Assembly: GCF_032854445.1 (NCBI RefSeq)
Contig: NC_088296.1
Coordinates: 9,460,706-9,524,705 of the forward strand
Source of the DNA: Liolophura sinensis
Lineage: Eukaryota; Mollusca; Polyplacophora; Chitonida; Chitonidae
Length of the DNA stretch: 64,000 bases
Direction of reading: 5' to 3'
Shown here: in pieces, positions 42,501 through 54,500 of the stretch
How the letters are laid out: each line of letters starts with the position of its first letter
Numbering within the stretch: the first letter of the stretch is position 1
The notes under the pieces: model-generated
Databases searched by the model: none
What the model was told of the DNA's origin: nothing
What the model saw: the letters and a program-made list of their open reading frames with translations, nothing else
Translations under genes and position numbers: made by a program

Positions 42501-45500
42501 CAGATGCACAGTAATCCGTCTGGGTAGCGCACCATACAGGAAGCATCGACAGGACAGTCACTGTCCTCAAGGCAGGCTGACAAAATAGCGACGAATGGTA
42601 CTGCCGCCGTTGTTCTTCTTGTTGTAGCTGGACTTGTTCGTCCGATAAGTGTTAAATCAAACCTTGGAAATTGTTGCAAATTATTTTCGTCACATTGTTC
42701 TGAAAGATGAAAAGCAGTGCTATTGTTAACATTGCCATTAAGACAGGCAAAATAAACATTTCTATTTTATTTTCACGCTGTTAAAATTAAAATACTTATG
42801 TCACATTAGAAATAAAACAGATGCTAACCTAGAAAATAGCCGATGTCTCTGCCACTGAAGGTCAACGTCAGGGTATGCGTGTAGCTCTGCAATTGTTGCT
42901 TTGCGTTTTCCACTTATGCATTTGCATTCTCCTTCTACACAAGTCTGTTCAGTTGAAAGGGCACAACTGTCAACAGTGCACGGCTCTTCCAAGAGAGCTT
43001 TTCCATCCTCAGTACAGTCTTTATCACCAGCGCTCGGAGAGAAGCCTTGCTCACATACACACTTCTCGGTATCAATATCACACACAGTGTGCAATCCACT
43101 ACACCGTGTCACGCAAGTCTCGTTTAAGACGGCAGCTGAAGAGAAAAATTACATTCGTTTAGACTGATTTTGCCTTAGGCAAACTTTAGCCTTACACTTT
43201 AGTGCTATCCTTTTATGACAGAAAACAATGTTGTTTCTTTTAACGTTCCCAGCTAAAACAACATTGAACATGCAGTTGTGAATATTCTCTTTCGCCTGAT
43301 CCCATTTCCACTGTCATCCAGGTAGTAGTCTCGCCAAAAATACATAAAATACGGCAGTTTTAAAAGATATGTGAGACAGATATGTTAAACGTAGAAATAT
43401 TCCTAAAAAGATAAAAAAAAAATACCTCAGTCTAAATTGTTTTATAGCCGTTAAACGAACTGAGAACATTCCACAGGAATTGCATACAACAGTGTATTAT
43501 CCAAACAGCCTCAACACAGCAATACTACAGGCTACGGGAAACATTCAGTTTGTTTAAGCTCTAGACACGTATCAAAGTTCAGTTATATGAAATTGCAAGA
43601 AATCGGCCTTTTTCACTTTTCTTACCTGGTTCGCAAAAGGTAAAATCGTAAGTGGGCAGAAAACCTATGTCACAGTAGCAAATCAGGCCGTCACAGCCCC
43701 TTCTTCTACAAGAAGCCCCGGTAGTTAAACAGCCAGAGCTAGCAGTACAAGGCCTAAACAAAGCTGCGGGGGCAGTGGTTTGGGACGTTGTTCTTGCTAC
43801 ACTAACAGTTGATGTTGTTGTTGATGGAGATGATCCGTCTGAAAAACACCACAGACACTTTCGTTTTAGTTCCATTTTCATAAAACAAACCTCAGAAATT
43901 TTTTAATAAACTAATGTGTATCTTAAATGCTAACATCTATGTGAAATTTGTAGATCAATGTGACGAAACACACTGCCGTCAACCAAGTTCCGAGTCCATA
44001 ATCGCAAGGCCAATTTGCAAAATGGCGTTTAATACAAATTACCAAAGGACTAAAGAGGTATATAAAGTACAAAATTAGAGGGGCATCAAGCAGAACCAAG
44101 CAGTTAACACTACTTAAATGATCTTGGAAAAATGCAATATATGTTTTGGGCGAATGTATGAAATCAGTATTCAAATCGTGTACCATATTAGAATATAAGT
44201 AGTCCATACAAAAATATGTATCGCAGTTGCGCTTTGCCTGCAAATTTTCATATATCCAGTCAACACCAAGAATAGACTGCGCCCTACCCTTAGGTTAAGC
44301 ACAATACATATTTTAGCCATATATAATTTCTATTTCAGTTAAAAATAAATGGTGTTACATTATAGGCTGGGCTTTTCCTTCTTTGTCTCAATGTTGTATA
44401 AATACAAGGGTGTCATTTCTCACAAATAACCTACCCCACTTATTTCCCCACTTATCTATAGTTTCATAATGAAGAGAATAGATAAGGAGTGAGAATCGAC
44501 GGGAAAGACCACATTGCGTCTACAAGTTTACCCTAATTTACAATTCAAATAATTTAACGATTAGAATATTAAAAACAAATCGTTGTTATTACAGACAGAA
44601 TTTTATTCCAGTATCTTTCAAAAATCATTCCACAAGCTTGCAAATAAAACAAATCAAAACCATTCATACCTAGAGTGTAAGTGCTGGATATGCACTCTGC
44701 TTCAGGTTGTTAAAGGCCCGAATTTCCTCCGTAGTCATACGTCTAAAGTTCGGCGTACAGGTGCAAACTCCGCTCACACATTCTTGCTCTCTTTCAAATA
44801 CACAACCATCTCCGCATGCCTCTCCTAACAGACTCTTCCCGGTAGAATGCAGTTTTGGTTGTCCGCAGCTGATACATAACCCGGCAAACAAGCGCACCGG
44901 CCAGAGAGAGAGTTGCACACCGTGAACAAACCAGCACACTCCGTTATACACGTGTCGGAAAGATAGGCGGCTGTAATGGAGAATAGTCATCCTAGGTGAG
45001 TCATACTTTATGTAAAGTAAAAAAGACAGGATGAGATAGTACAAATGCCTACACAAAATTTTCATTCATACCTATTTATATTTTGCTGAGTTTTTCTTTT
45101 AATTTTGTGATCTATTACGCCGTACTGAAGAATATGTTACATTCATCAAGGTTGCCAGGGACCCCACTGACTAAAATCGGGTATATCCAGATGGAAATAC
45201 ACGACCATTTGTAGCTTTCTCGCAGACACCACACCTATGTTTGGAGAGGAAACCAGCAAAGGCTGAACTTATATTGACTCCACTGGTGACACGCTTCTAA
45301 GTCCACTGTTCTGCACTTGAATCCTAACAACTGGGATACGGAGAACACCATATACACAGTAAACACAGAAGTAAATTTCTAACAATCTAACGAAAACAAT
45401 TAATATTTTAACAAAATCAGTTTATACAATACAAAAAAAATTAGCAATGACCTCTTTCACATCCGGCCAAATTGGTAGACGCTACAAATCCTTCGTTACA

Positions 45501-48500
45501 GATACACAACAGTCCGTCAGGATAACGAACACGGCAGGAGGCCTGAGCAGGACATTGGCTATTTGAACTGCAAGTTGATAAAATTCCAAGGAATGCAGCT
45601 GTACTAGTTGTAGGAGGTGGTGGTCCTGGAGATGACACAGTAGGCGCTGGTGTTGTTGTTGTTCGTGGTGCCATTGTTGTAGTAGTGGTTGCTGGAACTG
45701 ATCCATCTGAAATAGCATATACATCTTTTGTACTTAACTTGTCTTGCCGTAAAGACCAAAACAACCAACTGTGCCATGATTCATCATATACATTCTATGC
45801 ATATATAATTTCTATTTCGGTTAATAATAAAATAGTGTTACAATATTTCATGGGCTTTTCTTTCCTTATGTTAATGTTGTATAAATACAATGGGGTCATT
45901 TCTTACAAGTAACCTGCAATGTTCAACATTTTCCCCCACTAATCCATAGTTTATATTACCAACCCAACAGAAAAAGTGTAAGAATCGACGGGAAAAGTTC
46001 ACATTGTGAATGCAAATTTAACACAGTTTTCCACAGCTTTTAGCACGATAAAGACAATCGTTTACAACAAAATCGATAAATTATTGTTATTACAGAAAGA
46101 AATTTTCAACTTTTTTTCCGTGTCTTTCAAACATCTCTGCATAGGTTTGCTAATTAAAAAAAAACATACCTGGAGTGTAAGTACTGGAAATGCACTGTGC
46201 TTCAGGGTTGTTGAAGGCCCGAATTTCCTCCGTAGTCATACGTCTTAAGTTAGGCATACACGTGCAAACTCCGCTTACACATTCTTGCTCTCTTTCAAAT
46301 ACACAACCATCTCCGCATGCCTCTCCTAACAGACCTCTTCCCGGTAAAATGCAGTTTTGGTTGTCCGCAGCTGATACATAACCCGGCAAACAAGCGCACC
46401 GGCCAGAGAGAGAGTTGCACACCATGAACAAACCAGCACACTCCGTTATACACGTGTCGGAAAGATAGGCGGCTGTAATGGAGAATAGTCATCCTAGGTG
46501 AGTCATACTTTATGCAAAGTAAAAAAGACAGGAAGAGATAGTACAAATGCCTATACAAAAATCCATCCATGTCTATTGATATTTTGCTGAGTCTTGTTAA
46601 ATTTGGTGATCTTTTACGCCGTACTGAAGAATATGTTACATTCATCAAGGTTGCCAGGGACCCACACTGAAAACGGGCATATCCAGATGGAAACACACGA
46701 CCATTTGTAGCTTTCTCGCAGACACCCCACCTATGTTTGGAAAGGAAACCAGCAAAAGGCTGAACTTATATTGACTCTATTGGTGACACGCTTCTAAGTC
46801 ACTGTTCTCCACTTGAATCCTAACAACTGGGATACGGAGAACACCATATACACAGTGAACACAGAAGTAAATTTCTAACATTCTACAGAAAGGATTATTA
46901 TTTTAACAAAATCAGTTTATACATTACAAAAACAATTAGCAATAACCTCTTTCACATCCGGCCAAATTGGTAGACGCTACAAATCCTTCGTTACAGATAC
47001 ACAATAGTCCGTCAGGATAACGAACACGGCAGGAGGCCTGAGCAGGGCATTGGCTATTTGAACTGCAAGTTGATAAAATTCCAAGGAATGGAGCTGTACT
47101 GGTTGTAGTAGGTGGTGGTCTTGAAGATGACACAGTAGGCGCTGGTGTTGTTGTTGTTCGTGGTGCCATTGTTGTAGTAGTGGTTAATGGAACTGATCCA
47201 TCTGAAATAGCATATACATCTTTTGTACTTAACTTGTTTTGCCGTAAAGACCAAAACAACCAACTGTGCCATGATTCATCATATATATTCTATGCATATA
47301 TAATTTCTATTTCGGTTAATAATAAAATAGTGTTACAATATTTCATGGGCTTTTCTTTCCTTATGTTAATGTTGTATAAATACAATGGGGTCATTTCTTA
47401 CAAGTAACCTGCAGTGTTCAACATTTTCCCCCACTAATCCATAGTTTATATTACCAACCCAACAGAAAAAGTGTAAGAATCGACGGGAAAAGACCACATT
47501 GTGACCACAAATTTAATACAGTTTTCCACAGTTTTTAGCACGATAAAGACAATCGTTTACAACAAAATCGATAAATTATTGTTATTACAGAAAGAAATTT
47601 TCAAGTTTTTTTCCGTGTCTTTCAAACATCTCTGCATAGGTTTGCTAATTTAAAAAAAAAAACATACTTAGAGTGTAAGTGCTGGATATGCACTCTGCTT
47701 CAGGGTTGTTGAAGGCCCGAATTTCCTCCGTAGTCATACGTCTTAAGTTCGGCATACACGTGCAAACTCCGCTCACACATTCTTGCTCTCTTTCAAATAC
47801 ACAACCATCTCCGCATGGCTCTCCTAATAGACCTCTTCCCGGTAAAATGCAGTTTTGGTTGTCCGCAGCTGATACATAACCCGGCAAACAAGCGCACCGG
47901 CCAGAGACAGCGTTGCACACCATGAACAAACCAGCACACTCCGTTATACACGTGTCGGAAAGATAGGCGGCTGTAATGGAGAATAGTCATCCTAGGTGAG
48001 TCATACTTATGTAAAGTAAAAAAGACAGGAAGAGATAGTACAAATGCCTACACAAAATTCCATCCATACCTTTTTATATTTTGCTGAGTTTTGTTTTAAT
48101 TTGGTGATCTTTTACGCCGTACTGAACAATATGTTACATTTATCAAGGTTGCCAGGGACCCACTGACTGAAATCGGGCGTATCCAGATGGAAACACACGA
48201 CCATTTGTACGCTTATTGCAGACACCCCACCTATGTTTGGAGAGGAAACCAGCAAAAGGCTGAACTTATATTGACTCCATTGGTGACACACTTCTAAGTC
48301 ACTGTTCTCCACTTCAATCCTAACAACTGGGATACGGAGAACACCATATACACAGTGAACACAGAAGTAAATTTCTAACAATCTAAAGAAAACAATTAAT
48401 ATTTTAACAAAATCAGTTTATACAACACAAAAAAAATTAGCAATGACCTCTTTCACATCCGGCCAAATCGGTAGACGCTACAAATCCTTCGTTACAGATA

Positions 48501-51500
48501 CACAATAGTCCGTCAGGATAACGAACACGGCAGGAGGCCTGAGCAGGGCATTGGCTATTTGAACTGCAAGTTGATAAAATTCCAAGGAATGCAGCTGTAC
48601 TGGTTGTAGTAGGTGGTGGTCTTGAAGATGACACAGTAGGCGCTGGTGTTGTTGTTGTTCGTGGTGCCATTGTTGTAGTAGTGGTTAATGGAACTGATCC
48701 ATCTGAAATAGCATATACATCTTTTGTACTTAACTTGTTTTGCCGTAAAGACCAAAACAACCAACTGTGCCATGATTCATCACATATATTCTATGCATAT
48801 ATAATTTTTATTTCGGTTAATAATGAAATAGTGTTACAATATTTCAAGGGCTTTTCTTTCCTTATGTTAATGTTGTATAAATACAATGGGGTCATTTCTT
48901 ACAAGTAACCTGCAATGTTCAACATTTTCCCCACTTATCCCTAGTTTTTATTACCAACCCAATAGATCAAGTGTAAGAATCGACGGGGAAAGACCACATT
49001 GTGACTGCAAATTTAACACAGTTTTCCACAGTTTTTAGCACAATAAAGTCAATCGTTACAACAAAATCGATAAATTATTGTTATTACAGACAGAAATTTT
49101 CAACTTTTTTTTTCCGTGTCTTTCGAACATCTCTGCATGGGCTTGCTAATTTTTAAAAAAAAACATACCCAATGTGTAAGTGCTGGATATGCACTCTGCT
49201 TCAGGGTTGTTAAAGGCCCGAATTTCCTCCGTAGTCATGCGTCTAGAGTTCGGCATACACGCGCAAACTCCGCTCACACATTCTTGCTCTCTGTCAAATA
49301 CACAACCATCTCCGCATGCCTCTCCTAACAGACCTCTTCCCGGTAAAATGCAGTTTTGGTTGTCCACAGCTGATACATAACCCGGCAAACAAGCGCACCG
49401 GCTAGAGAGAGCGTTGCACACCATGAACAAACCAGCACACTCCGTTATACACGTGTCGGAAAGATAGGCGGCTGTAATGGAGAATAGTCATCCTAGGTGA
49501 GTCATACTTTATGTAAAGTAAAAAAGACAGGAAGAGATAGTACAAATGCCTACACAAAAATCAATCCGTGTCTATTTATATTTTGCTGAGTCTTTTTAAT
49601 TTCCTAATCTTTTACGCCGTACTGAAGAATATGTTACATTCATCAAGGTCGAAGGGACCCACTGACTGAAATCGGGCATATCCAGATGGAAACACACGAC
49701 CATTTGTAGGTTTCTCGCAGACACCCCACCTAAGTTTGGAGAGGAAACCAGCAAAAGGCTGAACTCATATTCACTCCATTGGTGACACGCTTCTAAGTCA
49801 CTGTTCTGAACTTGAATCCTAACAACTGGGATACGGAAAACACCATATACACAGTAAACACAGAAGTAAATTTCTAACAATCTAAAGAAAGCAATTAATA
49901 TTTTAACAAAATCAGTTTATACAATACAAAAAAAAATTAGCAATGACCTCTTTCACATCCGGCTAAATTGATAGACGCTACAAATCCTTCGTTACAGATA
50001 CACAACAGTCCATCAGGATAACGAAGACGGCAGGAGGCCTGAGCAGGACATTGGCTATTTGAACTGCAAGTTGAAAAAATTCCAAGGAATGCAGCTGTAC
50101 TGGTTGTAGTAGGTGGTGGACTTGGAGATGACACATTAGGCGCTGGTGTTGTTGTTGTTCGTGGTGCCATTGTTGTAGTAGTGGTTGCTGGAACTGATCC
50201 ATCTGAAATAGCATATACATCTTTTGTACTTAACTTGTCTTGCCGTAAAGACCAAAACAACCAACTGTACCATGATTTATCACATATATTCTATGCATAT
50301 ATAATTTTTATTTCGGTTAATAATAAAATAGTGTTACAATATTTCATGGGCTTTTCTTTCCTTATGTTAATGTTGTATAAATACAATGGGGTCATTTCTT
50401 ACAAGTAACCTAAGATGTTCAACATTTTCCCCACTTATCCCTAGTTTTTATTACCAACCCAATAGATAAAGTGTAAGAATCGACGGGGGACGACCACATT
50501 GTGACTGCAAATTTAACACAGTTTTCCGCAGTTTTTAGCACAATAAAGTCAACTGTTACAACAAAATCGATAAATTATTGTTATTACAGACGGAAATTTT
50601 CAAGTTTTTTTTCCGTGTTTTTCGAACATCTCTGCATGGGCTTGCTAATTTTAAAAAAAAAACATACCTAATGTGTAAGTGCTGGATATGCACTGTGCTT
50701 CAGGGTTGTTAAAGGCCCGAATTTCCTCCGTAGTCATCCGTCTAAAGGTCGGCATACACGTGCAAATTCCGCTCACACATTCTTGCTCTCTTTCAAATAC
50801 ACAACCATCTCCGCATGCCTCTCCTAACAGACCTCTTCCAGGTAAAATGCAGTTTTGGTTGTCCGCGGCTGATACATAACCCGGCAAACACGCGCACCGG
50901 CCAGAGAGAGAGTGGCACACCGTGAACAAACCAGCACACTCCGTTCTACACGGGTCGGAAAGATAGGCGGCTGTAATGGATAAAAATCAATGTCATGTGA
51001 GCCATGGTTTTTGCAAATGAAGAGAAGAAGAAAACCAATGTTAGAAAACCGGTTAGTCGTAAAGTATAATTATTGGATATAAAGCAAAATCTATTAAAAC
51101 ATGAGTTTGTTAAACTTGCTAAAACTAAACGAAGGAAATTCACAATAACCTTTTTCACAGGCAGCCAAATTGGTAGACGCTACGTATCCCTCGTTGCAGA
51201 TGCACAGTAATCCGTCTGGGTAGCGCACCATACATGAAGCATCGACAGGACAGTCACTATCCTGTCTGCAGTCTGACAAAATATCGACGAATGGCACTTT
51301 CGTCGTTGTCGTTGTTGTTGCTGTAGCTGGACTTGTTCGTGCGATAAGTGTAAAATCAAACCTTGGAAATTTTACGAAAATATTTTCATCACATTGTTCT
51401 GAAACATGAAACACAGTGGTATTGTTAACATTGCCATTTAGATAGGCAGAATAAACATTTCTGTTTTGTTTTTACGCCGTTAAAATTTAAATACTTCGGA

Positions 51501-54500
51501 GGTGAGAAAATCCTCATCACAAATTCAGATGAGTCCATCTCAACCTCTCATCGTGCAGACCGCATTTGACGTTATACATTTATGGTCAAGCGAGCAAGGC
51601 ATGAACAAAGCCACAGGGGAGGTAACCGGTATTGCTCTACCCATCAAGCTCTGGTCGAACCTCCCTTACGTCAACAAGGATCATTCTGGGCAGCTATCTG
51701 TGATATGAGCAAGTACCAAATTTATATAATCACTTTTTGCTCTACTTTGAGACGAAGGAAAGACATTGCATTGACAAAAGCTGTGGCAGATATACAAATT
51801 ATACTCCAATACATACCATGTAAAATGCTGCAGTGTACTTTAATTCATACGTGTGGTCTACTATTAACCTAATTTAAGCCGATGAAAAGGATTGTACTAC
51901 TACTTTTACAACTATATAACTCGCTCCTTACAAAAGGACACTATATACAAACCCTGTATTTTTCCGATAAGTGCAGCCGTAAGTGTACCCGTAAATAGAT
52001 ATTCCTATACTCTGACTGTATATCTGCAGCCCAATGCATAGTGTAAGAGTGTCCGTGTCGAAGTCAGGAGACCCCGGAATCAAACCCGGGTCGGGTTATA
52101 CTAAAAACCCTTAAACTGATACCTGTAACTGACTCTATTAGCTCTCAGTAGTGTGAATGGATGGGTTGTCATATCTGCTATCTGAGTATGGCGAGTATGG
52201 ACTCGCCCTGCCACAAGAAGATACCATACATGTACACACACCCAATGACTCCTTGTCGTCATAACAACCACGTTCAGCCCAAGATACATACATATTTCAT
52301 CTCATTTGAGATTTTATCTTCTTTTGTGTTTCCCTTTTTCTTATTCTTTTTTTTTGCAACCAAATTAACATAAAAAGAAAAACATTTTCTTCTAAATTTC
52401 TTTTATTTATTTGATCAGTGTTTTACGTCGTACGCAAGGATATTTCACTTATCCCAGGACGACCAGAATTTTAATGGGATTAAACCAGACAGAGCCTGGT
52501 GGAAACACGGTATCATCCGCAGGTTGCTGACGGATCTTTCCACGTATGACCAGAGAGGAAGCCAGCGAGACCTGTATCTCAATTCCCAGCGACCACATGA
52601 AATACCGTCTAATTTGTTTCACACAAATTAGATTGACATTCGTAAAATAATGGTAGGACCAGTAAAAAATCTGACCCTGTTTCGCAGTTCGCAGAAGTTA
52701 AATTTTAAAACCAGGACGAGTAATACCGGAAGGGTCTTCTGGATGAGATCTGACCCATATGTTCTCAATCTGTATCCTGCGTTGTGTTACTGCAGTCGCA
52801 AGCCACACTTGGGCTTGGAATAACCTCAAAATTAGTCAGTATAGCGATTTTCTCATATGATTTGTTTTGTACACGTGGAGAAGCCCCAAATGCAAGGAGA
52901 CTGTGTCTGTCGTGACGCCACAAGATCAACGGAGCCTCGATCGAAGGGAAGTATATTTTTTATGTTTGATCACCAAATTCAACCCTTTTTCGTCCGCTTT
53001 CGGCGCTTTACATGATCGGAATCGACTCAGGGGACATCAAACTCTCTATCCACAGTTCTGTAGACAAAACGCTGGTAATCTGTGTTGATAATTTTTGACT
53101 CATATCACGACAAGGAATCATTAGGTGTGTGTACATATGCTGTATCTCCTTCTAACAGGGCGAGCTCATGCCCCTATACCACCACTGAAGTATCATGTCG
53201 AAGACACCAGGCATGTCACCAAAACATAGTCACATTATCCTAACACCGGGCCAAACAGTCTTCCCTTATCCTCTACGTCCGCTGATGTCTGCTACGTTAA
53301 GATTCATACAGCTTAAAGAATGATGCAATAGCCTTGGATCCAGCTCTCGTCATCTCGGCATCCTTGTCATTTCGATCTGTTGTCCGGGACCTGACGAGGT
53401 GTGGTGATTTGCATCAAAAATGTATATAACTAAAAGAATCTTGTTTGAGACAGACGCCATCAATGGGAATAATTAATATTTACGTACCGAGAGAATAATC
53501 GTTGTCTCTGCATTGCAACTCTGTCTCCGGATAAGCCTGTAGTTCAGCAGTTGTTGCTGGACGTTTACCAAAGATACATGTACATTGTCCACCTTGACAC
53601 GTCTGTTCACCGGACAGGGCACAACCTCCAGTGCTACAGGTTTCCCCAAGCAGAGCTTTGCCATTCAAAACACAGTTTTTGTTGTCCAGGCTTGGGGAGA
53701 AGCCGTTTTCACAAACACACACGTGTGTTGTCTGATCACACATGGTGTGGAAACCACTGCAGCGTGAGATGCAAGACTGACCCAAGGTAACCACTGAAAA
53801 TCAAAACAATCATAATTCTTACCAAAGTTAATTATAACCAATTCAATCCTCATGACAAAACTTTGTCGTGCTGTACAGCAGAATAAAAGTTTTTGCATCT
53901 CTTTGCCAGATTCTCCGTTTTTATGTTAGCTAATTTGTCATGTTATGCTGATCCCTCTTGTCCTTTTCTTAAGACGGGACCTCCGGGAAAGAGAGGTTAT
54001 CAAGAACAATGACTCCGGAGCCTCTCTCCAATGCAACCGTACGTGAGGACTGTCACCAACCTGCGGATGGCCGTCGATTTCCTTATGTCCTGCCCTATTT
54101 TTCCTAAACTATAATGTCGGCGGCCAGCGCATAAGTCAAATATTCTTGAGTGCGACGTAACACACCAATCAAATAAGTAAATAAATATCTGCAAACTCTT
54201 CCTGCCCACTGCAATGCTTACCGCCGTCGTATCAGTGAAACATTCTTCACAAGGCATAAAACACCAATCAATAACTGTTTTATACCTGGTTAAGATTTAA
54301 GGCATTTTGGAGGAAGTCAGAATCTCTTACAGGACGAAATGATGCAAATTACGTTTGTTCATGACCAGTTATTTGTTAGACACTGTAAATTCTTTCTCTT
54401 ACCTCTTTCGCAAATTGTAAAATCATAGGACGGCAGGAAACCCTCTCTACAGTAGCATATCAAGTTGTCACATCCCCTTCGTCTACATTCCGCGTTTGGA

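Larger units (their letters stand above)
35122..43838 (-). repeat. Higher-order repeat copy 2 (U11-U16)
   Basis: Same six-unit order as copy 3, about 8.7 kb. The U11-U13 part is close to identical to U17-U19, implying a recent duplication. Confidence 0.8.
51399..53487 (-). other. Long intron between U5 exon B and U6 exon A'
   Basis: 2.1 kb with no cysteine-rich exon on either strand. It holds a B-box-like tRNA-derived stretch (about 52,040-52,095) and a minus-oriented SINE (52,401-52,600). The rest looks unique. It is much longer than the matching introns of the other two higher-order copies (129 bp). Confidence 0.6.

Noticed and set aside
250-51398. Abalone VERL-type egg-coat repeat gene
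   Set aside because: Concerted evolution is similar, but those repeats are ZP-type, whereas these are EB/EGF-like six-Cys modules.
51502-51872. Overlapping plus-strand frames of 68 and 96 codons
   Set aside because: No recognisable domain, no start context or splice partner, and they lie in the intron of the minus-strand gene.
52040-52095. Functional tRNA gene
   Set aside because: Only a B-box-like element is clear; no A-box, anticodon arm or acceptor stem could be folded by eye.
52867-53088. 73-codon plus-strand frame
   Set aside because: Isolated, no homology recognised, in intronic sequence near a SINE.
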